Below are positions 28,982-37,383 of a stretch of 64,000 nt of DNA, one piece after another; within the stretch, counting starts at the first letter, position 1; every line of letters begins with the position of its first letter. Under the pieces are notes generated by a model, which saw only the letters and a list, made by a program, of their open reading frames with translations, did no database searches and was not told the origin of the DNA. The DNA is from Peristeroidobacter soli (lineage in GTDB: Bacteria > Pseudomonadota > Gammaproteobacteria > Steroidobacterales > Steroidobacteraceae). The stretch is from assembly GCF_004138485.1 (NCBI RefSeq), contig NZ_RYEV01000004.1:1300803-1364802 (forward strand). Reading direction: 5' to 3'. A program made the position numbers and the translations under genes.

Positions 28982-30133
28982 TCATTTTGCAATGACGATG
29001 TCGCCGCTTTGCAAAGCACGGTCCCTCTCAGCCCATAGCACTCGGATATTGCTGAAACTGACGGGCATGCCATTGCATTGAAGCGCGCTCGATCCGGCAC
29101 ACAACTGAAAGTGCAGATGCGGCTCAGTCGAATTACCCGACGAACCCAGTCGGCCCAGCAACGCACCTGCCGCGACGCTCTCTCCGGCGCGAACGCGTAC
29201 GCTCCCCGGTTGCATATGGGCATACAGGGAGTACTCGTGATTGCCATGATCGATGATCACGTGGTTGCCCATGGGCCCATTCTGGCTCTCCATCAGTTTG
29301 GCCTGGTTCTCGTGCACGCGCGCGAAATAGGCTTCGGTTGTTTCATTGGGCCGCTGTAGCAGGGTCGCATCTTCCGACACATCGCTCACGGATTCGATCA
29401 CCTTGCCAGCGGCCGCCGCGTATATTTCCGTGCCGTACGCGTAATAGTCGGAGAACCGGGTGCCTTCACCGCGATAGGTCAAGCCACTGCCACCCAATCG
29501 GGCGATATCGAGTGCGTACGCCTCAGGCAATACCCAGCGATGCGCGGTGTGGAGGCTAGCTCCCCAGCCTACATAGCTCACACCGCGGACAGGAAAGAGC
29601 CAATCGGTTTTGGAGATTTTGCTGGTCACGGGCAGAGTAGCCGAAAGCTCTGCGCCCTTCCCTGCCACTGTGCCTTCGACGCGTACCCGAAGGGTGTCAC
29701 GCTCACGGTTGAAGGCGAAGACTTCGTTGGTCACCACCAGCCCCTCATTCGCGTGCAGCACCGGGCCGGCAAGTTTGATTCCAGGCGCGATCAGCTCAGT
29801 GCCGCAGAACATGAACGATGCTTCGCGCGCCAATGCCTCGATTTCGGCACTGTTGCCCGCCAACCTCTGCACGTCTGCCGCGTTTAGATGGCGCGTATCG
29901 AGGAGCTGGCCGCCCTTGATCAACTCGAGGTGAATCGCATTTACGGTGAATGGAGCATCGGCGTGATTGATCACGGCGATATGCGGCAGCAGTAAACTCT
30001 GAACCCGGGCACGACTATCCAGAGGATACGTGCGAGCCACATCGGCCGGACAGAAACGAATTTCCTGCGCATCGCTCGCATCCGCGTCCCGCAGACAACC
30101 GATCAGAACCAGTGTCACGAACAGAAGTCGCAT
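28982..30133 (-). CDS. M23-family metallopeptidase (peptidoglycan hydrolase-like), exported
   Basis: 383 residues from ATG 30133 with a signal peptide (RLLFVTLVLIGCLRDADA). An N-terminal beta-rich domain precedes the LytM/M23 domain (about residues 185-350): HRWVLPEAYALD (zinc ligands His and Asp, wider spacing than the usual HxxxD), HVIIDHGNHEYSLYAHM and the HxH motif EPHLHFQL. GYGxGVG-like DHGNHEYSLYAHM supports an active fold. Probably cleaves peptide cross-links in the envelope or processes a secreted peptide. Confidence 0.88.
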   Translation of the reverse strand: MRLLFVTLVLIGCLRDADASDAQEIRFCPADVARTYPLDSRARVQSLLLPHIAVINHADAPFTVNAIHLELIKGGQLLDTRHLNAADVQRLAGNSAEIEALAREASFMFCGTELIAPGIKLAGPVLHANEGLVVTNEVFAFNRERDTLRVRVEGTVAGKGAELSATLPVTSKISKTDWLFPVRGVSYVGWGASLHTAHRWVLPEAYALDIARLGGSGLTYRGEGTRFSDYYAYGTEIYAAAAGKVIESVSDVSEDATLLQRPNETTEAYFARVHENQAKLMESQNGPMGNHVIIDHGNHEYSLYAHMQPGSVRVRAGESVAAGALLGRLGSSGNSTEPHLHFQLCAGSSALQCNGMPVSFSNIRVLWAERDRALQSGDIVIAK

Positions 30134-30394
30134 ACAGGTCCTCGATACATATACGCCCGATGGGCTCCGTGGACGCACTCATGCCCCGGCCTGCCGCGTC
30201 CTTCTCTTCGGCCGGCCCACTCGAACCATCAGTTGATCATGGCTCACCGTGACATGTCCATGTTCGCCGTCCGCTCTGCAGCGGCCCAGGTCGATTTCTG
30301 GCGGCAGAGCCTCGCCGTCACCTCACTCATATCCGCATCGAGACTGCGGGAACAGGACAAATCCCTTCCTCGCGACCGTCCACCCACAGCGCCT
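30134..30394. other. Intergenic region carrying an outlying array repeat
   Basis: 261 bases between two minus-strand genes. The only feature is plus-oriented repeat R7; no gene remains beside it. Confidence 0.4.
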
Positions 30395-30400
30395 TCATAA
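30325..30400 (+). repeat. Array repeat copy R7 (right edge of accessory region)
   Basis: Core GAGACTGCGGGAACAGGAC. The inner hairpin pairs GCG-GGAA-GGA (30346-30357, bulge ca) with TCC-TTCC-CGC (30362-30373, bulges c and t) around loop caaa. The pairing is preserved although the bases differ from R1 and R6. Confidence 0.58.
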
Positions 30401-30625
30401 ACCGAAGGCGCCCACTTTCGAATTCGTTTCCGACAAACGGTTGCCTTTCGAGCCGGAGCCCTGCAACGAAATGCCATGCAGACCGGCCTTGTTCTTCAAC
30501 GCCGATTCGCTGCGCTTCAGGATTCTCGACATCGATCGCAGCGACGTACCGCTGCCAGCGAGCTCGCGCAGCTTGCCGATCTCCTCGCGCGACCAGGCGT
30601 TTCCAATTCTGGGCCGTCCATTCAT
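30395..30625 (-). CDS. Small SANT/Myb-like DNA-binding protein
   Basis: 76 residues, basic. WSREEIGKLRELAGSGTSL, then MSRILKRSESALKNKAGLHG, has the spaced helices of a SANT/Myb or MarR-winged-helix-like recognition unit found in small bacterial proteins. It overlaps the cupin gene by 4 bases (ATGA), so it belongs to that operon. The last 25 residues are low-complexity and close to repeat R7. Confidence 0.6.
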   Translation of the reverse strand: MNGRPRIGNAWSREEIGKLRELAGSGTSLRSMSRILKRSESALKNKAGLHGISLQGSGSKGNRLSETNSKVGAFGL

Positions 30626-31065
30626 TGCGCGGACCTGTAGCTCACGAAGTACTTGGTATAACCCCGAGTATCCCAGCGGCCCTTCCAGCCTTTGGGAACG
30701 GTAATGGCGTCGCCGGCCTTGAGTCGGGTCACCGTGCCATCGGCGGCCGTCAGCGTAGCCTCGCCGGACACGATGTAACAAAACTCATCCGCCGCGTAGG
30801 AATCGAACTCGGCGTAGCCGGCAGTGGAGGAAAACACGCCCGAGGCGAACTTCTGATCGTCCGACTTGAACATGGGCACGGACGTGGTCGTTCGGATGTC
30901 CGTCGTCTTTGTCACGGCCGCCGGCGACTGCAGGAGCGCCTCGAGCTCCGCGCCGGCGAATCTGACCACGGCCTTCGACGCACTCGCCGGCGCCGGAGCT
31001 TCGGCGAGCGCCACCATCGCGACGCCCGCCACCACAATCATCACAGCATGTTTTGCGATCGACAT
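30622..31065 (-). CDS. Exported cupin-domain protein
   Basis: 147 residues: signal peptide, then a cupin_3-type barrel (FDSYAADEFCYIVSGEATLT, then GDAITVPKGWKGRWDTRG, YTKYFVSY). The motif resembles (S)-ureidoglycine aminohydrolase-like cupins, but the usual His ligands are sparse, so a binding role is as likely as catalysis. Follows the PQQ dehydrogenase by 2 bases, with GAGG before the ATG. Periplasmic partner of that enzyme by context (inference). Confidence 0.78.
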   Translation of the reverse strand: MSIAKHAVMIVVAGVAMVALAEAPAPASASKAVVRFAGAELEALLQSPAAVTKTTDIRTTTSVPMFKSDDQKFASGVFSSTAGYAEFDSYAADEFCYIVSGEATLTAADGTVTRLKAGDAITVPKGWKGRWDTRGYTKYFVSYRSAQ

Positions 31066-31067
31066 GA

Positions 31068-33134
31068 TTACCTCGAGGAGCCGGCCTGAGTGGCCAGCCG
31101 CTTCTGATCCGCTTCATAGGTCTTCCATTGCAGGTCGATGATGAAGGCATGAATGGCCTCGGCATCCTGCAGCGTCATCTTCGACTGCACCAACGGATAG
31201 TTCTTGCCGCCGTCCGAGAAGCCCGGCATTCCCTTTTTGCGATTGGTGCCTGCCATCACGATGGCGATGAAGCGCTCGTGCGCATCCTTCGACATGTAAC
31301 GCAGGTCGGGAATCGCTCCGTCCAGAATCCAGGCGCCGCTGCCGTCGAGATGCGAGCCATGACAGTTGGTGCAACGGAACCTGTCGGCCGCCTTCTCGCC
31401 GCGACGAATGGTTTCCGCATTGGCCGTCTGCACGGGCGGCTTCGGCACCGGCGGCACCACGATATTGGTCGGCGGAAATGGCGTGTTGCCGCCGAGCTTG
31501 AATGCCAGCAAGCGTGCCGGTCCGCGCTTCGACTCCGGCGTTGCCATGGTGCTGTTCGCGCCGAACAATCGTGAGCTGGCGCCGAAACCCACCGGCATCA
31601 AAATGTATTGCTCACCCTTGGCCTGATAACTGACCGGCACGGAATGAATGGCCGAGCGCGTGTCGATCGACCACAGCTTGCGTCCATCCGTCGCGGCATA
31701 CGCGGTGAACGTGCCGGTGCCCTCGCCGTGAAACACCAGGCTGCCATGGGTGGAGAGCACACCGCTGTTGACCGCGAGTTGCTCGGGAATCGACCAACGC
31801 GCCTGCTGTTTCAAGGGATCCCAGGCCAACAAGCGCCCTACCGGCGAGCCGCCGTAGCCACCCTCGACGAAATCGTGGACGGGGACGTAGGCCAATCCCG
31901 TGTCGGGATTGAAACTCATCGGCCACCAGTTGCGGCCGGTGGCCGTGCGCGGCTTGCCGTCCCCGGCGGGCGGGCTGAGTTGATCCTTCGGTCGATTGGA
32001 CATCGACTCATGCGACAGCAACTCGCCGGTCTTGGCATCGAAGACGAAGAACACACCCGACCGTGGCGCGGTCATCGCAACGTGCCGCTTCTTGCCGTTG
32101 ATGGTCAGATCGGCCAGCACGATGTTGTGATTGTCTGGATTGCCCGGATAGTCCGCGGCGTCCGGCGAATAGCCCTTTGCATGTTTGGCGGTGTGGTAGT
32201 GCCACACATATTCGCCAGTGTCCGCTTTCACCGCGACGATGGAGCCAGCGAACAGCCGATCGCCGCGCGTCTGGATCGCGAAGTCCGGACCATGACCCGG
32301 CGTGGCTGTGCCATAGAGCAGCAGCCCCGTGTCGGCATCGTAGGTCATCGTGTTCCATACGGAACCGCCGCCCGCCTCCCACCACTTGTCGCCCGACCAG
32401 GTTTTGGAAGCCATCTCCAACGCCTTGTTGTCGTATCCCTTCGACGGATCGCCTGGCGTATTCCAGAAACGCCACGCGAGCTTGCCCGTATTCACATCGA
32501 ACGCGACCACCGACCCTCGCACGCCGGAGTCGGAGCCGTTGTAGCCGATGAATACCTTGCCACCGCCAACCGTCGGCGCACCGGTAATACCGGTCTGCGT
32601 CGTATCGACACACACCGGCGCTTCCCAGATCTGCTTGCCGGAGACCGCATCGAGCGCGATCATCCGGCAATCGCCGGTGCCGACGAACACCTTGCCTTCC
32701 CACACGGCGACACCGCGATTGGTGCGCGCCGCCCAGGAGTTACGCATCGCGCTCAGATCGGTTTTCGGATCGGCCTTCCACAACAACCGGCCCGACGTCG
32801 CATCCACCGCATACACGCGGTCCAGCGAGGCCGCGATATAGATGACACCGTCGACCACGATGGGCTCGACCGCCAGGCCCATGGGACTGTCGATGTCGAG
32901 CGACCAGGCGAGTCCCAGCTTGGAAACATTCCGGTCGGTGATCTGTTGCAGCGGACTGAAGCGTTGCGCGGTGAAATCCCGGCCGTTGATCAGCCAGTTT
33001 TCGCCGCTGGCGGCATCGGCGCGAACGCGCGCCTCAGTGACATTTCCGGCGTTACTGGCCGACCGCGCCGGGCTCACGCTCAGCGCCGCCACGATGCAGG
33101 CAGCGAGGCCGCCTGCCAAGGTACTGGTTTTCAT
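31068..33134 (-). CDS. PQQ-dependent dehydrogenase with C-terminal cytochrome c domain (1)
   Basis: 688 residues, signal peptide to about residue 25. Residues 45-550 are an eight-bladed quinoprotein propeller with W-motifs (GRLLWKAD, GKLAWRFWNTPGDP, GEYVWHYH). A c-type haem site CTNCH lies at 588-592. Electrons from a substrate alcohol would pass PQQ to haem and on to the respiratory chain. Departures from methanol/ethanol-type enzymes: no vicinal Cys-Cys (AARTNRG at 135-141 in its place), Asp202 where the Ca-binding Glu is usual (NGSDSGVRG), while the catalytic Asp292 (TRGDRLF) remains. Two other Cys residues (156, 175) may form a disulfide. Substrate unknown. Confidence 0.88.
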   Translation of the reverse strand: MKTSTLAGGLAACIVAALSVSPARSASNAGNVTEARVRADAASGENWLINGRDFTAQRFSPLQQITDRNVSKLGLAWSLDIDSPMGLAVEPIVVDGVIYIAASLDRVYAVDATSGRLLWKADPKTDLSAMRNSWAARTNRGVAVWEGKVFVGTGDCRMIALDAVSGKQIWEAPVCVDTTQTGITGAPTVGGGKVFIGYNGSDSGVRGSVVAFDVNTGKLAWRFWNTPGDPSKGYDNKALEMASKTWSGDKWWEAGGGSVWNTMTYDADTGLLLYGTATPGHGPDFAIQTRGDRLFAGSIVAVKADTGEYVWHYHTAKHAKGYSPDAADYPGNPDNHNIVLADLTINGKKRHVAMTAPRSGVFFVFDAKTGELLSHESMSNRPKDQLSPPAGDGKPRTATGRNWWPMSFNPDTGLAYVPVHDFVEGGYGGSPVGRLLAWDPLKQQARWSIPEQLAVNSGVLSTHGSLVFHGEGTGTFTAYAATDGRKLWSIDTRSAIHSVPVSYQAKGEQYILMPVGFGASSRLFGANSTMATPESKRGPARLLAFKLGGNTPFPPTNIVVPPVPKPPVQTANAETIRRGEKAADRFRCTNCHGSHLDGSGAWILDGAIPDLRYMSKDAHERFIAIVMAGTNRKKGMPGFSDGGKNYPLVQSKMTLQDAEAIHAFIIDLQWKTYEADQKRLATQAGSSR

Positions 33135-33149
33135 GATCGTGCTCCCGGC

Positions 33150-35573
33150 TCAGTACCGATAAACGAACGTCACACCCAGGGTGCGCGGCCGCCACGTGGT
33201 GACCTGGTAGTAATCGCTCTGAGTCGAGGAGGTCCGGCTGGTCAGCGGCGCCGAGTCCAGCAGGTTGTCGATGAAGATCGAAACATCGTAGCTGCCGAAG
33301 TCCATGCCGCTTCTGAGCCTGACCATGTGCGTTTCGGGCAGATACGGGAACGGCGGATTGGCGAGGTATTGAGTGGTGGTGCGATCTTGCGTCGGTTGCT
33401 TGTCGCTGCGCCGGCTGCCGTACTCGTAAGCCGCCCGGAAGTAACTGTCCTTGCCCAACGCGAAGAAGTTATAAGTAACACCGAGCGCGGCTTTGAAGGG
33501 CACCACGTTCGGCAACGAGTTGCCGTCGTTGATCAGGATGCTCGCTCCCGGACCGGCCGACGACATCACCCGCGCGGTGTACTCTGAGTTCATGTAGCCC
33601 AGCGATAGATCGACCAGCACATCGGTGACCGGCACCGCCTGCAACATCATGTCGATGCCCTTGGCGCGCGCCTCGCCGAAGTTGCCGATGTAAGAGCCGC
33701 CGCAGGCCACCAGCGTGTTGGACTGCTGAATGCCGGTCCAGTCGATGGTGTAGGCGCCCACGTCGTAGGCGATCCGGCCATCGCCCAGCTTGCCCTTCGC
33801 GCCAACGTCGTAGCTCCACACGTAGTCGGAATCGTAAGAGGCCACATTGCCGAGTCCCAGGTCTCTGATGTTCTGCGCGCAACGATCGAGAAGCGCGGCG
33901 CTGTTCGCTCCGCCACCGCGGAAGCCTTTGCCGGCGTTCGCATAGACCATGAGATCGTCGGTCGCGCGATAGGTGACGTTGTAACGCGGCGTCAGCGGAT
34001 ACTCCTTGGTCTTGCCGCCGCTGTAGGTCCAGTCCGCCTGGGTATTGCTGGCTCGTCCCGCGATGAACTCGAACTCCACTTCCGAGTAGCGAATGCCCGC
34101 GCTCAGCGACAGCTTGTCCGTCACCTTCCAGGTCGCGTCGGCGAACGCGGCCTTTTGTTTCTCCCATACCACGGTGTCGGTGATGTAGCTGTACTTGCCT
34201 TCGAACAACGGGAAGCCGAAGCGCTCCAGAATCGTCTGACCGAACAGGCGTTGATACAACCGGTCGTAATCGGCCACGCCGTCCGTGTTCACGCCCGACT
34301 CACCCTCCTCCATGTTCTTTTGCTCGGCGTCGCTGTAGTACAGACCCAGCACCCAGGTGACGCGCGCGTTCGGATTCGCCGATTGCAGGCGCAGCTCCTG
34401 GGTGAAATTGCTTTGATCGTTGGTGAACTTGCCCGGCGAATTGAAGTACGGCACGCCCGCCGAGTCGTTCGGACCCAGCCGCGTGAGCAGCGGGAAGCCG
34501 AAATTGAACTGCAGGTTCGACAGACGCCAGATGCCCGCGTCGTTGACCATCAGACCGTCGCGCTGGAACCAGGCGCTGTTCGAGACGATCTGATAATCGC
34601 CCAGCTCATACTCCACCTTGAGCGCCGGCAGTGTGAAGCGATCCTCGTTGGTGTTGGGAATGTTGTTGGCGTACTTGAATTCGTGCTTGCCGAAATCCGA
34701 CCAGAACTGCGCCATCGTGCTGGAATTGTCGGAGCGCTGATCCTGATGAAACACGCTCGGCGTAATGGACAGACCTTCGATGGGCTGCCAGGTCAGGGCC
34801 GCGCGATACACGCTGGTGCCCACCGAGTTGGCGTCTTCTTCACGCAGCCGACCGGTGTTGTAGTCGATCCAATCGACGTAGCCGCCCTCGTCGCGATTGA
34901 ACGCGCTGATGCGAAAGCCCAGTTTGTCCTCGACGATCGGTCCGCCCACGGCGAAGCCCGCTTCATACGTCGGCGAACCGCCTTCGGTGAACGCCACTTC
35001 ACCGCGCCCGTACATGCGAAACGTATCCAGGCTGGGCTGCGGCGTAATGAAGCGCACCGTGCCGCCTTGCGAACCCGCGCCATAGAGCGTTCCCTGCGGA
35101 CCTCGAAGCACCTCGATGCGCTCCAGATCGAACACCGCAGGCAACACCGCCGCCGGCGCGCTACCGAACTGTCGAATGTGCACCGGCGCGTCGTCGATAT
35201 AGACGCCCGTGGTCGCAGCACCCGCGCTCGAGGAGATGCCGCGAATCGCGATCAGATTGTTACTGCTGCTGAAGGTCACACCTGGCGTGAACTGCGCGAC
35301 ACCGGAGAAGTCCTTCACGCCAGCAACGTCCAGCGCCTTGCTGTCGTAGGCCGAAATACTGATCGGCACATCGCGCACCGATTCGGAGAAACGACGCGAA
35401 GTCACCGTGACTTCCGAGATCAGACCTCGGCTGCTTGCTTCGGTATTGTCCACTGCAGGGACATCCTGCGCATACGCCGTCGCAACGAGCTGCGGAGCGG
35501 CGACACCGAGTATTGCCAAGCGTAGCGGCCACCGTCCACCGCGAGCATGACCGGAATTTTTGCTGCGAGTCAT
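33150..35573 (-). CDS. TonB-dependent receptor (1), without STN domain
   Basis: 807 residues: signal peptide (about 1-35, ATAYAQ), TonB-box-like SEVTVTSRRF, plug (NNLIAIRGISSS; RIEVLRGPQGTLYGAGSQGG) and barrel ending VTFVYRY. Nearly the same sequence as the receptor at 42-44.8 kb from the TonB box to the end, but without its N-terminal STN signalling domain. GGGGGA lies 8 bases before the ATG. It precedes PQQ dehydrogenase 1, so uptake and oxidation of one ligand class is likely. Confidence 0.92.
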   Translation of the reverse strand: MTRSKNSGHARGGRWPLRLAILGVAAPQLVATAYAQDVPAVDNTEASSRGLISEVTVTSRRFSESVRDVPISISAYDSKALDVAGVKDFSGVAQFTPGVTFSSSNNLIAIRGISSSAGAATTGVYIDDAPVHIRQFGSAPAAVLPAVFDLERIEVLRGPQGTLYGAGSQGGTVRFITPQPSLDTFRMYGRGEVAFTEGGSPTYEAGFAVGGPIVEDKLGFRISAFNRDEGGYVDWIDYNTGRLREEDANSVGTSVYRAALTWQPIEGLSITPSVFHQDQRSDNSSTMAQFWSDFGKHEFKYANNIPNTNEDRFTLPALKVEYELGDYQIVSNSAWFQRDGLMVNDAGIWRLSNLQFNFGFPLLTRLGPNDSAGVPYFNSPGKFTNDQSNFTQELRLQSANPNARVTWVLGLYYSDAEQKNMEEGESGVNTDGVADYDRLYQRLFGQTILERFGFPLFEGKYSYITDTVVWEKQKAAFADATWKVTDKLSLSAGIRYSEVEFEFIAGRASNTQADWTYSGGKTKEYPLTPRYNVTYRATDDLMVYANAGKGFRGGGANSAALLDRCAQNIRDLGLGNVASYDSDYVWSYDVGAKGKLGDGRIAYDVGAYTIDWTGIQQSNTLVACGGSYIGNFGEARAKGIDMMLQAVPVTDVLVDLSLGYMNSEYTARVMSSAGPGASILINDGNSLPNVVPFKAALGVTYNFFALGKDSYFRAAYEYGSRRSDKQPTQDRTTTQYLANPPFPYLPETHMVRLRSGMDFGSYDVSIFIDNLLDSAPLTSRTSSTQSDYYQVTTWRPRTLGVTFVYRY

Positions 35574-35696
35574 TCGATTAATCCCCCATCGCGCATGACT
35601 TGGAATGACGAGACGAGTGTGAATGTATCGCCATGAATGAAACGTTCGTAAGATGCCCGGGCGATCGCGATTGGTGCTGAGAAAACACCGTGCCGC

Positions 35697-37364
35697 TCAG
35701 GCCCGCAGATCTCTGCCCTTGGTCTCTGGCAGCAACAGCACGCCGACCACCAGCGTGAGCGCCGCGCCGATCAGCGGATACCACAGCCCGGAATAGATAT
35801 TTCCTGTCGCCGCGACGATGGCGAATGCCACCGGCGGCAGAAAGCCACCGAACCATCCGGTCCCCAGGTGATAGGGCAGACTCATGGAGGTGTAGCGGAC
35901 CTTTGCCGGGAACAGCTCGGTCAGCAGCGCCGCCATCGGCCCATACACCATGGCGGAGAAGCTCATGAGGACCACCAGAATGAGCAGCACCAGAGGCACA
36001 TTGATCTGCTCACGCTCGGCCGTGAGCGGATATCCCGACTCTTTCACGATCGCCGCGGCCCGCTTCTCCCAATCGGCCCGCCTGACTCTCAGCTCCGAGT
36101 TGGAGAGTGCATCACCGCGAAATGAATCCAGTATTTGCGCCCCCACTCGCAGTTGAGCGAGCGAACCGGCCGGCGCCGCCTCGGTTTCATAACTCACGCC
36201 GGCGCGCGCCAGATACGAGCGCGCGATGTCGCACGAGCTGCTGAACATGGCAGTGCCGATGGGATCGAACTGAAACGTGCACTCCTCTTTATCCGCCCAC
36301 ACCGTGACTGGCGCGGTCGCCACGGCATGCGCCATCGCCGGATTGGCGGCGGCGGTCAGCGCTTTGAACAGCGGGAAGTAAGTGAGCGCCGCCAGCAGGC
36401 ACGCACCGAGAATGACCGGCTTGCGCCCGACCCGGTCCGACAGCCAGCCGAAGAAAACATACAGCGGCGTGGAGATGACCAGCGCCACGGCCACCAGCAG
36501 ATTGGTGAGCGCCGCGTCCACTTTCAGGATCCGTTCCATGAAAAAGAACACGTAGAACTGCGCGGCGTACCAGATGACCGCCTGACCGACCATGGCCCCG
36601 AACAGCGCGATCAGGATCAGGCGCAGATTGGTCCAGTTGCCGAACGCGTCGGTGAGCGGCTGTTTCGACGCCTTGCCCGACGCCTTCATCTCCAGATACA
36701 CGGGGCTTTCCGACAGTCGCATCTGAATCCAGATCGTCATGCCGAGCAGCACGATCGACAGCAGAAACGGAATGCGCCAGCCCCATCGATTGAAGTCGTC
36801 CTCGCCCACCAGAGTGCGGGTCGCGAAGATCGTGGCCAGGCTCAGCGCCATGCCGATGGTGGCCGTGATCTGAATCCAGCTCGTGAAAAAACCGCGACGG
36901 CCGCTCTCAACGTGTTCCGCGACGTAGGTCGCGGCGCCGCCGTACACGCCGCCGACCGACAACCCCTGCAGCATGCGCAGACCCACGAGAATCCAGGGCG
37001 CGGCGGCACCGATCTGATCGTAGGTCGGCAACAGGCCGACGCAGAACGTCGCGAGCCCCATCAGCGCCAGCGTGAACAGGAAGGTCTTCTTCCGGCCGAG
37101 CAGATCGCCGAAGAAGCCGAACACGATCGCGCCGAACGGCCGTACCGCGAAGCCCGCCGCGAAAGCGAGCAATGCCAGAACGAACGCCGTCGTCTCGTTC
37201 ACGCCGGAGAAAAAGTTGCGGCTGATGACCACCGCCAGCGCGCCATAGAGAAAGAAATCGAACCACTCGAATACCGAGGCCACCGACGAGGCGGCAATGA
37301 CAGTGACGTTCTCCCGGCCGAGGCGCGGTGCGTCCGCGGTGGCGACCATTCGTTCTTCGATCAT
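35697..37364 (-). CDS. MFS transporter, metabolite:H+ symporter type, with large soluble insert
   Basis: 555 residues from ATG 37364 (GGGGA upstream; an in-frame GTG at 37379 is rejected). Twelve-helix MFS pattern with signature GFFGDLLGRKK in the 2-3 loop and GWLSDRVGRKP in the 8-9 loop, plus FEWFDFFLYG in helix 1, as in the MHS group (organic-acid or osmolyte symporters). Between helices 9 and 10 there is a hydrophilic insert of about 115 residues (about 350-465) with two Cys, probably periplasmic. Likely takes up the oxidised product of the PQQ enzymes (inference). Confidence 0.87.
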   Translation of the reverse strand: MIEERMVATADAPRLGRENVTVIAASSVASVFEWFDFFLYGALAVVISRNFFSGVNETTAFVLALLAFAAGFAVRPFGAIVFGFFGDLLGRKKTFLFTLALMGLATFCVGLLPTYDQIGAAAPWILVGLRMLQGLSVGGVYGGAATYVAEHVESGRRGFFTSWIQITATIGMALSLATIFATRTLVGEDDFNRWGWRIPFLLSIVLLGMTIWIQMRLSESPVYLEMKASGKASKQPLTDAFGNWTNLRLILIALFGAMVGQAVIWYAAQFYVFFFMERILKVDAALTNLLVAVALVISTPLYVFFGWLSDRVGRKPVILGACLLAALTYFPLFKALTAAANPAMAHAVATAPVTVWADKEECTFQFDPIGTAMFSSSCDIARSYLARAGVSYETEAAPAGSLAQLRVGAQILDSFRGDALSNSELRVRRADWEKRAAAIVKESGYPLTAEREQINVPLVLLILVVLMSFSAMVYGPMAALLTELFPAKVRYTSMSLPYHLGTGWFGGFLPPVAFAIVAATGNIYSGLWYPLIGAALTLVVGVLLLPETKGRDLRA

Positions 37365-37383
37365 GTTTCGATTCCCCACGGTT

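Noticed and set aside
31608-33587. Very long open frame opposite the PQQ dehydrogenase and TonB receptor
   Set aside because: High GC third positions of the real minus-strand genes create long antisense frames; the translation is Arg/His/Gln-rich with no domain, and both genes beneath are unambiguous. The same applies at 1536-2771, 3035-4777, 41421-43319 and 59732-61807.
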